Below are positions 8,421 to 16,416 of a DNA stretch of 49,356 bases, in pieces. Where the stretch lies: contig JAGVYE010000049.1 in the NCBI GenBank assembly GCA_018303445.1, forward strand, positions 1-49,356, in the 5' to 3' direction. How positions within the stretch are numbered: position 1 is the first letter of the stretch; each line of letters opens with the position of its first letter. The DNA comes from Candidatus Woesearchaeota archaeon (GTDB lineage: Archaea; Nanobdellota; Nanobdellia; Woesearchaeales; GW2011-AR9). The notes beneath the pieces were generated by a model. The model was given only the letters and a program-made list of their open reading frames with translations, was not told the DNA's origin and did not search any database. Both the position numbers and the translations under genes were made by a program.

Positions 8421-8430
8421 CTTTTATATG
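8421..8430 (+). promoter_or_regulatory. TATA box of orc1/cdc6
   Basis: CTTTTATATG is centred about 39 nt before the ATG at 8465, giving a predicted leader of about 13 nt that begins inside the ORB-like box. Confidence 0.5.
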
Positions 8431-8439
8431 TAAGTAGTG

Positions 8440-8462
8440 TTTCCAATAGAAATGGGGGTGTT
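8440..8462 (+). promoter_or_regulatory. ORB-like box 2, overlapping the orc1/cdc6 ribosome binding site
   Basis: TTTCCAATAGAAAT is followed by five G and TGTT. The G string with TG (8454-8460) also serves as the Shine-Dalgarno for the ATG at 8465, so the initiator-binding site and the translation start region coincide. It is inverted relative to box 1 across about 335 bp of AT-rich DNA. Confidence 0.7.
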
Positions 8463-8464
8463 AG

Positions 8465-9667
8465 ATGGAACCTATCCATAATTTTTTCGAGAATTATCTA
8501 AAGAAGGAAAGTATTTTTAGAGAAAAAACAGTTTTACTTTCTTCTTACGACCCCGATGATGTTCTTTATAGGAAAGAGCAATTACAAGAAGTTGCTAATA
8601 TTCTTGCTCCTGCTTTGCGTTTAGAAAAACCTTCAAATTTATTTATTTATGGTAAAACCGGAACGGGGAAAACACTTTCGGTTCGACACGTTCTCCGCTC
8701 TATGGTAGAAATAGCACAGAAAAATCAAGTTCCCCTGAAGAGTATTTATATTAATTGTAAGTTGAAAAGAGTAGCTGACACGGAGTATCGTTTAATCTCT
8801 CAACTTATAAAAGAATTTGGACAGGAAGTGCCTTCTACTGGTCTTCCTACAGATGAAGTGTACAATATTTTCTACCAACTTTTAGATCGTCAAGATCAGA
8901 CCGTCTTGTTGGTATTAGATGAAATTGATCAACTCACAAAAAAAATAGGCGATGAAGTATTATATAACCTTACTCGCATTAACTCTGAATTGCACAGGTC
9001 TCAGATTTGTCTGGTGGGAATTTCTAATAGTCTTATCTTTAGTGAAAATCTGGATCCTCGCGTGAAAAGTAGTCTTTCAGAAGAGGAATTAATATTCCCC
9101 CCTTATAATGCAATCCAAATTCAGGACATTCTGCGGCAACGAGCCCAACGCGCATTTAAAGAAGGCACCATTCAGGCAGGCGTCATTGAAAAGTGTGCTG
9201 CGTATGCGGCACGGGAACATGGAGATGTTCGCCGCGCCATAGATTTGTTACGCGTTGCGGGAGAACTTGCAGAAAGAAGCGGCACAACTTTCATTACCAT
9301 AACGCACTTGGACGAAGCCGAAAGTAAAGTGGAGAGCGATAAAATTATTAATGTTGCTACGAATCAGCCAAAACAATTCCAGAGCGTTTTATACCCTATT
9401 CTCCTTCTTTCTAAACAGAAGAAATCACTCTTCACGGGAGAAATTTATGATCTTTATAAAAATCTCTGTAAGCGAAGTAGTACTAATGTTCTAACTCAGC
9501 GTCGTGTTTCTGATATTTTAGCGGAATTGGATATGCTTGGCATTATAAACGCAAAAATTATTTCTAAGGGGCGATATGGCCGAACCCGTGAAATTTCCGT
9601 TTCTATAGATGAGAACATCGTTATTAAACTAAAAGAGATTTTGGAAAAATCTCTGCAACTCAATTAA
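8465..9667 (+). CDS. cdc6: Origin-binding initiator Orc1/Cdc6
   Basis: A 400-residue AAA+ initiator that binds ORB elements and loads MCM. It has Walker A GKTGTGKT (63-70), Walker B LVLDEID (149-155), sensor 1 around VGISNS, the sensor 2 region GDVRRAIDLLRVAGE, and a C-terminal winged helix (about 310-395) that contacts DNA. Length is typical. It lies directly downstream of the AT-rich origin candidate and directly upstream of both PolD subunits, so initiator and polymerase can be co-transcribed. Confidence 0.97.
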   Translation: MEPIHNFFENYLKKESIFREKTVLLSSYDPDDVLYRKEQLQEVANILAPALRLEKPSNLFIYGKTGTGKTLSVRHVLRSMVEIAQKNQVPLKSIYINCKLKRVADTEYRLISQLIKEFGQEVPSTGLPTDEVYNIFYQLLDRQDQTVLLVLDEIDQLTKKIGDEVLYNLTRINSELHRSQICLVGISNSLIFSENLDPRVKSSLSEEELIFPPYNAIQIQDILRQRAQRAFKEGTIQAGVIEKCAAYAAREHGDVRRAIDLLRVAGELAERSGTTFITITHLDEAESKVESDKIINVATNQPKQFQSVLYPILLLSKQKKSLFTGEIYDLYKNLCKRSSTNVLTQRRVSDILAELDMLGIINAKIISKGRYGRTREISVSIDENIVIKLKEILEKSLQLN

Positions 9668-9672
9668 TTAAA

Positions 9673-11250
9673 ATGGAAAATCGCAGCAAAAAAATCGAAG
9701 AACTCTTTCGTCGTGGCATCCTTGCTAAGGAAGATCTTCTTGCGAAAGAAATAACAAGTGAGGTCTTAGATTTACTGGAACAGGAAACGGACTTATTAGT
9801 ACTAAACGCTGACGATATCGATGCCATTGCCAAACAAACCACTTTAGTTAATTGGTACGAGATTGATTCAAGTCGCGTGGCGGCAGAAAAAGAGCGTGAT
9901 GATGAATTATATCAAGCCAGTCTCCAACTTTTTAAGAAATCATCCCTTAGTTTAAACCCGTCTCCCGTTTCGACAACTAAACACGACGTTTCCAGTCTCG
10001 AGACCACTATCGAAGAAAATGCTGAAGAGGTTAATTTTACAACCAGCATCCATTTTACTAACTCCATCGACCTTTTTCAAGGGGATGAGGAAAGCAAAAA
10101 TCTCTCTCCCGAAACATCTAAAGTCACAATCGTCCTTTCCTATGAAAATAAACCCCACAAGTATGATATCTCTGATTTTACGCGTTTTTTCATTTCCCGT
10201 CATAGTTTTTTAGAGGGACTCCTACGTCAACGGAGGGAATTGCAACACACCTTAACGATAAACAGAATTTTAGGAAAGAAAGAACGTGAGAACATTTCTC
10301 TTATTGGAATCATTGAGGAAATAACTAAAACTAAAACAGGAAATCTTATTATCAGCATCGAGGATCTCACGGGCAGAATAAAAATCATCATTTCTAAAAA
10401 TAAAAAGGATCTCTTTCGTCTTTCTCAAGATCTTATTGTTGATGAGGTTGTCGGCATAACGGGGAAAATTTCCGACGGGGTGGTTTTTGTTGAAAATATC
10501 TTTTGGCCAGATATTCCGTCAAATCACGAATTAAAGAAAAGTGAGAGGGACGATTATGTTCTCTTCTTGTCTGACGTCCATGTTGGCTCAGCTCTCTTTC
10601 TTGAAGAAGAATTTGAGAGATTTATTCAATGGCTTAATGGCTCCATTGGCAATGAAACACAACGAGGAATCGCATCTAAAGTAAAGTACATTTTCATTGC
10701 CGGCGACCTTGTCGATGGGGTGGGCGTCTATCCTTCTCAAGAAGAAGAATTAAAGATTAAAGATATCAAAGAGCAATATCGTGAATTTAGCCGCCTCATT
10801 CGCCAGATTCCAACGGCCAATCCAGCCGTTGTAAATATTGGAAAAACTTCCACTTTTCCCGGGTTTGATGTTCTCATGTATCACGGGTTTAGTTTTGATT
10901 ATTATGTTGCTAATGTCGATTCTATACGCTTGGCGGGGGGATATCATCGCGCAGATATGATTATGAAATTTTTACTTAAAAGACGTCATCTTGCCCCAGC
11001 TTTCAAATCAACCCCTTACTGCCCTTCATATGAGGAAGATCCTCTTCTCATAAAAATAGTTCCTGATTTCTTTGTAACAGGCCATATCCATTATTCTTGT
11101 GTTGCTAATTATCATGGGATTACCATGATCAGCGGGAGTTGTTGGCAGAATAAAACCACCTTTCAGGAAAAACTCGGCCATGAACCTGAACCAGCAAGAG
11201 TCCCAGCTATTAATCTCAAAACACGCGAAATAAAAATTCTCCGATTTTGA
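9673..11250 (+). CDS. polB: DNA polymerase D small subunit DP1, lacking the GNH(D) phosphoesterase motif
   Basis: A 525-residue DP1 with an N-terminal helical part, an OB fold (about 210-285) and a calcineurin-like phosphoesterase domain that in the family carries the 3'-5' proofreading exonuclease. Visible metal motifs are SDVHVG (300-305), GDLVDG (344-349), YHG and GHIH (470-473). The GNHD block expected between GDLVDG and YHG is absent: residues go from RQIP (377-380) straight to TANPAVVNIG, about 40 residues shorter than in Pyrococcus DP1 as I remember it. The frame is intact. A perfect 7-bp inverted repeat marks the junction. Exonuclease activity is therefore doubtful, while the structural role with DP2 is probably kept. 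Confidence 0.92.
   Translation: MENRSKKIEELFRRGILAKEDLLAKEITSEVLDLLEQETDLLVLNADDIDAIAKQTTLVNWYEIDSSRVAAEKERDDELYQASLQLFKKSSLSLNPSPVSTTKHDVSSLETTIEENAEEVNFTTSIHFTNSIDLFQGDEESKNLSPETSKVTIVLSYENKPHKYDISDFTRFFISRHSFLEGLLRQRRELQHTLTINRILGKKERENISLIGIIEEITKTKTGNLIISIEDLTGRIKIIISKNKKDLFRLSQDLIVDEVVGITGKISDGVVFVENIFWPDIPSNHELKKSERDDYVLFLSDVHVGSALFLEEEFERFIQWLNGSIGNETQRGIASKVKYIFIAGDLVDGVGVYPSQEEELKIKDIKEQYREFSRLIRQIPTANPAVVNIGKTSTFPGFDVLMYHGFSFDYYVANVDSIRLAGGYHRADMIMKFLLKRRHLAPAFKSTPYCPSYEEDPLLIKIVPDFFVTGHIHYSCVANYHGITMISGSCWQNKTTFQEKLGHEPEPARVPAINLKTREIKILRF
10811..10831. repeat. Perfect inverted repeat at the DP1 motif-loss junction
   Basis: CAACGGC (10811-10817) and GCCGTTG (10825-10831) pair perfectly around a 7-nt loop. 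It sits exactly where the GNHD-containing segment is missing from DP1, so it may record a deletion end point or an assembly or cloning artefact. Confidence 0.6.
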
Positions 11251-11255
11251 TAAAA

Positions 11256-14200
11256 ATGATAGAAGCCTCTCCAGAAATCAGAACGTATTTTCAAGATATA
11301 ACTAGTCTGGTAAAAGAATGTTATAGTCTCGCGAGGATGGCGCGAAAAAAGAATCTTGATCCTGAAGAAGATGTTCCTATTCCTCTTGCTAATAATATGG
11401 CGGAACGCGTTGTTGGACTGATCTCAGTGGTAGCTCCTCAACTGGCTCAAACGACGCTCACGAAGCGAATTACAGAATTAGAGCAAGAATTTGGTCTTCT
11501 GGACTGGCGCGTCGGGTTTAAAGTTGCTGAGGAAGTAGCAAAGGAAAAGTTTTGCCGCTTTTCTACTAAGCAGGAAGCGATGGAAATGGGCATCCGTGTC
11601 GGATTTGCTTATTTAACTTTAGGCATCGTTTCTGCTCCACTAGAAGGGTTCATAGGTTTAAAAATAAAAAAAAGATATGATGGCAAAGACTATTTCTCAT
11701 TGCTCTATGCGGGCCCTATTCGTGGAGCTGGTGGCACGGCTGCTTCCACGTCTGTTATTCTTGCCGATTATGTGAGAGTGAAAATGGGGTACGCGCCTTA
11801 TGATCCTCAGGAAATGGAGATTAATCGTAATACTACTGAAGTTCATGACTATCACGATCGTGTTACTAATCTCCAATATCATCCTTCGGATGAGGAGTTA
11901 AAATTTATGCTTTCTCACCTTCCTGTCGAGATAGATGGAGATCCAACTGAAACGTTTGAAGTTTCTAATTATAAAGACCTTCCTCGCATCGAAACAAATC
12001 TGATAAGGGGGGGAGTAGCTCTCGTACTAGCAGAAGGTTTATGTCAAAAAGCATCTAAATTGTGGAAGCGTCTCGCTAAATGGGGGCAAGAATTTTCTTT
12101 AGAATGGAACTGGTTAAGCGAATTTCTTGAACTAAAGGAAAAAATTCACGCGACCCATAACCTCTCTCAAAAAGGAAGTGACGAAGGGAAGAAAGTAAAA
12201 CCAAACAACACTTTTATTATGGATATTGTGGCAGGAAGACCAATTATCACTCATCCTTTGGCTACGGGTGGATTACGTCTACGTTACGGGCGAAGTAGAA
12301 CCACGGGGTTTTCTGCCACTGCTGTCCATCCGGCAACTTTAATTGTTCTCAATAAATTTATTGCTATAGGAACACAACTTAAAATGGAGCGTCCCGGAAA
12401 AGCAACAACGGTCACTATTTGTGATACTTTAGAAGGCCCCATCGTTAAGTTGTATGATGGTTCAGTTAGAAAATTCCAAACAGAGGATGAAGCTAAGAAC
12501 TATGTTTCCCAAATTGAGGAGGTTCTTTTTTTAGGCGACATTCTTATTAACTACGGTGATTTTTCTGAAAATGGTCAATCACTCGTTCCTCCGGGATATT
12601 GTCCTGAATGGTGGGCTTTAGAAGTGGAAAAAGCAAGCCTCGTTCTATCTGAAAAAAAAAGTTTTGAGGAGGCAGCTAAAATAACTGAAATTAATCTTTC
12701 TCGCCTAACAAAAATTATTAACGAACCATTGTTCATCATTCCTAATTTTGAAGAAGCCTTGATAATTAGTGAAAAACTCCACGTTTCCCTTCATCCCGAA
12801 TTTACATTTTATTGGAAAATGATTTCTGCACAAGATCTTTCTTGTCTCAAAAACTGGCTCCAAGAAGGTAAAATAAAATTTAATGGCACTGAAATTCTAA
12901 AAATAATTCTTCCTTACTATTTATCAAATCAATCTCATTGCAAGGCGAAACGCGTTCTTGAGGAACTTGGCATCTCTCATCTTGTTATTAATAAAGAAAG
13001 CATTATACTTGAAAAAACCGAGGCACAAATCATAGCCTTGTCATTCTATTTTAAAGATCAGAAAAGCTTGGAAGAGATAACCTTTCCTTTCTCTGAAAGA
13101 GAGAGTGAAGATGGACTACAGATCATTAATTCTTTATGTCACGTTTCTCTTAAAGATAAGGCTGGAACTTTCATCGGAGCCCGTATGGGTCGTCCTGAAA
13201 AAGCTAAGATGCGCGCTCTTACAGGTTCTCCACAGGTTCTTTTTCCTGTCGGAGAAGAAGGCGGCCGCTTGCGTAGTTTTCAAGCAGCTTTGGCGGTAGG
13301 TAAAATCAGAAATACTTTCCCTTTTTTCTTCTGTGAAAAATGTAAACAAGAAAATGTTTATTATAAGTGCCTTTCTTGTAAGGGGTCTTGTATTCGCCTT
13401 TATTTTTGCCGCTTTTGTGGTGTCGTTGAGAAAGACAGATGTCGTCATGGCACAGCTTTTCCTTATAAGACTTATGAAATCGATATAAATGCTTATCTTC
13501 AAGATGCTCTTAAAAATAGTGGTCAGGACGTTCTCCCAGATCTCGTAAAAGGCATTCGTGGCACTTCTAATAAAGACCATGTTGTAGAAAATCTCGCGAA
13601 GGGAATCCTCCGCGCTCGCTATGGTCTTTATGTGAATAAAGATGGCACAACACGTTATGACTGTACAGAGCTGCCTATAACACATTTCAAACCTAAAGAA
13701 ATTAAAACTCCACTTTCTAAACTCCAGGATCTAGGTTACAATAAAGACATTTTCGGCAATAAGCTAACTCAAGACAACCAGTTATTAGAATTAAAACCCC
13801 AGGATATCATTCTTCCAGGGTTTGATTCGCTGGATGAATCTGCATCGAAAGTTCTTAAACGTGTTGCCGAATTCGTTGATTCTCTTCTGGCGAATTTTTA
13901 TAATTTACCTCCTTTTTATAATCTAAAAAAAGAAGAAGATCTAGTTGGCCATCTTGTTATTGGTCTTGCTCCCCATATCTCTGCGGGGTTAATCGGAAGA
14001 ATAATTGGTTTTTCCGATACTCAGGGGTTGATTACCCACCCGATGTATCATGCGGGCATGCGTCGCGATTGCGATGGCGATGAAGCCTGCGTTATGTTGC
14101 TTATGGATGCTCTCCTTAACTTTTCACGGCAATATCTTCCAGAACGTCGTGGCGCCAAAACCATGGACGCTCCTTTGGTCTTAACTTCTATTCTTAATCC

Positions 14201-14843
14201 AACCGAAATTGATGATCAAGTTCATGGCCTTGATGTAGTTTGGCGCTATCCTCTTGAATTTTATGAAGCGGCGCTTCAAATGAAAAAGCCTTGGGAGGTT
14301 ACTTACGGCGTTCAACAAAAAAAGATCGAGCAACTTAGCACCCGCCTTGGCACGACACTTCAATACGAAGATTTTGGGTTCACTCATCACGTTGATAATT
14401 TCAATAAAGGAGTTTGCTGTTCAGCCTATAAAATCCTTCCTTCGATGGAGGAAAAATTAATTGGCCAAATGGACATCGCCCAAAAAGTGCGCGCAGTCAA
14501 TATGGATGACGTAGCGAGGTTAGTTATTCAGAAACACTTCTTGCGGGACATAAAAGGAAATTTACGAAAATTCTCCATGCAGCAGTTTCGTTGCGTGAAT
14601 TGTAACACTAAGTATCGCCGCCCTCCTCTCGTAGGCCGTTGCACTCAATGCCAGGGGAAATTGCTCTTTACAATAACAGAAGGATCGGTCATTAAATATT
14701 TGGGTCCTTCTCTCATGCTTGCTGAGAAATACAACTTTTCTCCCTATTTAAAACAGGTCTTAGAAATTCTTAAAGCTGATGTTGAAGCGGTCTTTGGCAA
14801 ATCTAAAGATAAACAAGTGGGATTAGGAACATTTCTGGGCTGA
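11256..14843 (+). CDS. polC: DNA polymerase D large subunit DP2
   Basis: A 1195-residue catalytic subunit of the archaeal replicative polymerase D. Family hallmarks: YAGPIRGAGGT near the N-terminus; ARMGRPEKAKMR; a zinc module (CEKC ... CLSC ... CRFC); the catalytic loop CDGDE with Asp 940 and 942; MDAPLVLTS; and a late zinc finger (CVNC ... CTQC). The C-terminus QVGLGTFL fits a PCNA-interacting (PIP) box. No intein is inserted. The residue before CDGDE is Asp, where I remember Asn in Pyrococcus. The ATG at 11256 is 5 nt after the DP1 stop; a TTG at 11247 is a weaker choice. Confidence 0.97.
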   Translation: MIEASPEIRTYFQDITSLVKECYSLARMARKKNLDPEEDVPIPLANNMAERVVGLISVVAPQLAQTTLTKRITELEQEFGLLDWRVGFKVAEEVAKEKFCRFSTKQEAMEMGIRVGFAYLTLGIVSAPLEGFIGLKIKKRYDGKDYFSLLYAGPIRGAGGTAASTSVILADYVRVKMGYAPYDPQEMEINRNTTEVHDYHDRVTNLQYHPSDEELKFMLSHLPVEIDGDPTETFEVSNYKDLPRIETNLIRGGVALVLAEGLCQKASKLWKRLAKWGQEFSLEWNWLSEFLELKEKIHATHNLSQKGSDEGKKVKPNNTFIMDIVAGRPIITHPLATGGLRLRYGRSRTTGFSATAVHPATLIVLNKFIAIGTQLKMERPGKATTVTICDTLEGPIVKLYDGSVRKFQTEDEAKNYVSQIEEVLFLGDILINYGDFSENGQSLVPPGYCPEWWALEVEKASLVLSEKKSFEEAAKITEINLSRLTKIINEPLFIIPNFEEALIISEKLHVSLHPEFTFYWKMISAQDLSCLKNWLQEGKIKFNGTEILKIILPYYLSNQSHCKAKRVLEELGISHLVINKESIILEKTEAQIIALSFYFKDQKSLEEITFPFSERESEDGLQIINSLCHVSLKDKAGTFIGARMGRPEKAKMRALTGSPQVLFPVGEEGGRLRSFQAALAVGKIRNTFPFFFCEKCKQENVYYKCLSCKGSCIRLYFCRFCGVVEKDRCRHGTAFPYKTYEIDINAYLQDALKNSGQDVLPDLVKGIRGTSNKDHVVENLAKGILRARYGLYVNKDGTTRYDCTELPITHFKPKEIKTPLSKLQDLGYNKDIFGNKLTQDNQLLELKPQDIILPGFDSLDESASKVLKRVAEFVDSLLANFYNLPPFYNLKKEEDLVGHLVIGLAPHISAGLIGRIIGFSDTQGLITHPMYHAGMRRDCDGDEACVMLLMDALLNFSRQYLPERRGAKTMDAPLVLTSILNPTEIDDQVHGLDVVWRYPLEFYEAALQMKKPWEVTYGVQQKKIEQLSTRLGTTLQYEDFGFTHHVDNFNKGVCCSAYKILPSMEEKLIGQMDIAQKVRAVNMDDVARLVIQKHFLRDIKGNLRKFSMQQFRCVNCNTKYRRPPLVGRCTQCQGKLLFTITEGSVIKYLGPSLMLAEKYNFSPYLKQVLEILKADVEAVFGKSKDKQVGLGTFLG

Positions 14844-14923
14844 AGATTATTTTCTTCGATAAAAGCGCGAAACAGATACAATTAAATATTCATTTACACT
14901 TTCCCTTAAAAAGAGGTTTTGTT

Positions 14924-15394
14924 ATGCTACGTCGTTCCTATAACAATCTTAATGTTCTCGAAGTTATCAAGAAAGAAATAAAATTTGTCCAGAAAAGTCT
15001 TGATGAAATCGAAGCTTTCTATAACAAAGATCTCCGCAGCCTTGACCGCCTTTCTGATAAAATCGCGGAAGTAGGCGGAAGTTGGGCTTTTATCCTATTC
15101 TTTTTTGCCATTCTAGGCGGATGGATAATTTTTAACACTATTATTATTATAGAAAAACCACTTGACCCTTATCCATTTATTCTCTTGAATTTAATGCTTT
15201 CCTGCCTAGCTGCTATCCAGGCTCCGATTATTTTAATGAGTCAAAGTCGCGCTGCAAAGCGTGATCAATATCGTGTCGAACTTGATTTAGAAAAAGATCT
15301 TCGTGACCTTCACATTGATCAGGGTTCCCATAAAATATTATTAGAACTAAAAAAAGACATAATTATGATCAAACAAAAGTTAAAGATAAATTAG
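14924..15394 (+). CDS. DUF1003 family membrane protein
   Basis: A 156-residue protein with two central transmembrane segments (GSWAFILFFFAILGGWIIFN and the segment around FILLNLMLSCLAAIQAP) linked by a short DPYP turn, and soluble helices at both ends. The GSW, DPYPFILLNL, AAIQAP and MSQ motifs define DUF1003, a family of unknown function found in bacteria and archaea. An SD-like AAGAGG precedes the ATG. It is not clearly coupled to the polD genes, 80 nt upstream. Confidence 0.85.
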   Translation: MLRRSYNNLNVLEVIKKEIKFVQKSLDEIEAFYNKDLRSLDRLSDKIAEVGGSWAFILFFFAILGGWIIFNTIIIIEKPLDPYPFILLNLMLSCLAAIQAPIILMSQSRAAKRDQYRVELDLEKDLRDLHIDQGSHKILLELKKDIIMIKQKLKIN

Positions 15395-15401
15395 TCTATC
15401 G

Positions 15402-15695
15402 TTAAATAATAACCTCTGCGTTAGGAACATTGGCTATCCAAATAATTCTCTTCTCTTCAACAAAATGACATTCAACTCCCAACGCTACTGAATTTTTTCC
15501 CGTGAAGTTGAGATAGCGCGCTATTTCCATACGCTCTTTAACTTCTTCCTTGGTTCTTTTTTCTCCTTGATAAAAAGCACTCTTTAGATTCAATTGCAAT
15601 TTTCCTTCTTCGAATTGTTTCCCGATAATTTCTCCATCCGTGACTACGAGAAGTAATCCCTTCTGGCCATGTTTTTCTGCGACAATGAAGATCAT
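15402..15695 (-). CDS. DUF424 family archaeal protein
   Basis: A 97-residue soluble protein similar to the archaeal DUF424 (COG2412) family, showing VVTDGEIIGKQFEEGKLQLN and AFYQGE. The function of the family is not established. The start at 15695 makes an ATGA overlap with the upstream aIF2-beta stop and begins with the family-like MIFIVAEKHG; an upstream extension to 15734 would read through the end of aIF2-beta in another frame. Its coupling to aIF2-beta suggests a link to translation. Confidence 0.75.
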   Translation of the reverse strand: MIFIVAEKHGQKGLLLVVTDGEIIGKQFEEGKLQLNLKSAFYQGEKRTKEEVKERMEIARYLNFTGKNSVALGVECHFVEEKRIIWIANVPNAEVII

Positions 15696-16099
15696 ATCTT
15701 TTTTACTGGTTTTTTTACGCCACAGGCCTGGCATCTCAGATAAGAAACCCCTTTCTCTTCTAGCAATAATGTCTCCGGTTTACCACACTCGGAGCAGAAG
15801 ACAAATTCACTTACGTATTTTTTAATTTTTTTATTTATTATTGCAGCGCTTATTTTTGTTCCTAGAATGACTCTTCCTCCAAAAATTTTCCCTGGCGCAG
15901 CCAGTTCTCGTAAAAGGTATTTAAGAAGGTGATTTTCCTCTCTTCCGATGTCCTTGGCAATTTTCTTAAGGTTAACTAATACAGTTTTGTTCCCTTCTAG
16001 GTGTCCTTTTATTTTTTCAAGAACAAATCTATCATTTCCTGCGCTTAACTCTGGCAACTCTTTTTCTGCTTTCTTTAAAAGTTCTTCATAAGACATCAT
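15692..16099 (-). CDS. eif2b: Translation initiation factor aIF2 beta subunit
   Basis: A 135-residue subunit of the aIF2 heterotrimer, which carries initiator tRNA to the ribosome. The central eIF2B/eIF5 fold (NHLLKYLLRELAAPG) is followed by the zinc ribbon (CSEC ... CQAC) at the C-terminus. Length is normal for archaea. ATGATG at the start gives two possible Met, and GGAG lies 7 nt upstream of the first. It overlaps the DUF424 gene by 4 bases. Confidence 0.93.
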   Translation of the reverse strand: MMSYEELLKKAEKELPELSAGNDRFVLEKIKGHLEGNKTVLVNLKKIAKDIGREENHLLKYLLRELAAPGKIFGGRVILGTKISAAIINKKIKKYVSEFVFCSECGKPETLLLEEKGVSYLRCQACGVKKPVKKI

Positions 16100-16121
16100 T
16101 TTAAATCTCCAATTAAAGGCC

Positions 16122-16137
16122 CGTTTATAAATATTTA
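16122..16137 (-). promoter_or_regulatory. TATA box of aIF2-beta/DUF424 operon
   Basis: On the minus strand TAAATATTTATAAACG lies about 29 nt upstream of the aIF2-beta start. A divergent TATA for the plus-strand gene lies at 16154-16165. Confidence 0.5.
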
Positions 16138-16153
16138 CTTTATAAATCCAAAA

Positions 16154-16165
16154 CGTTTATATACC
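16154..16165 (+). promoter_or_regulatory. TATA box of the small membrane protein gene
   Basis: CGTTTATATACC is a clear TATA element about 50 nt before the ATG at 16210, divergent from the aIF2-beta promoter. Confidence 0.5.
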
Positions 16166-16209
16166 TAAAAACAATCTTCTTTAAGTATCATATATAAAGA
16201 GGTGCGAAA

Positions 16210-16410
16210 ATGCCAGGGTTAGACTTAGCTGAGGTTATTCTTGCGGTGATCATCGGTACGCTTGCGGCGATTGTATACTCGTTGCGTGTCCTTATCTTAT
16301 TAGAGCGAAGGGTTGCCGGCATGGAAGTTAACATCCAAAAAATGACTTCCAGAGTTTTGCAGGAAGAAACGGCGATAGAAAAAATGGTATCAAAAAGTAA
16401 AAAAAGATAA
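16210..16410 (+). CDS. Small single-pass membrane protein, unknown function
   Basis: A 66-residue protein with one N-terminal transmembrane segment (about 7-30) followed by a charged, probably coiled-coil tail (about 31-66) ending in SKSKKR. A good SD (AGAGGTG) precedes the ATG and a TATA box lies upstream, so it is likely a real gene despite its size. I do not recognise a family. It converges on the TFE gene. Confidence 0.65.
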   Translation: MPGLDLAEVILAVIIGTLAAIVYSLRVLILLERRVAGMEVNIQKMTSRVLQEETAIEKMVSKSKKR

Positions 16411-16416
16411 AATTTC

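Larger units (their letters stand above)
7983..8464. other. oriC: Probable replication origin (AT-rich region with inverted ORB-like boxes) next to orc1/cdc6
   Basis: This is the only gene-free stretch longer than 300 bases. It is strongly AT-rich between about 8105 and 8440, with A and T tracts and a TTAATAA/TTATTAA palindrome at 8293-8307 that could serve as an unwinding element. Two copies of a TTTCCA-n3-GAAAT-G5/7-TGTT motif flank that core in opposite orientation, at 8080-8104 (minus) and 8440-8462 (plus). This resembles the archaeal origin recognition box, which has a TTCCA/GAAA dyad followed by a G string. Position immediately upstream of orc1/cdc6 is the usual site of archaeal origins. 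Confidence 0.75.

Noticed and set aside
13134-13685. 183-codon minus-strand frame inside the PolD large subunit gene
   Set aside because: Antisense shadow of a strongly conserved coding region including a zinc module.
11256-14843. Possible intein in PolD large subunit
   Set aside because: Length and continuity of motifs show no insertion and no Hint-type splice motifs.
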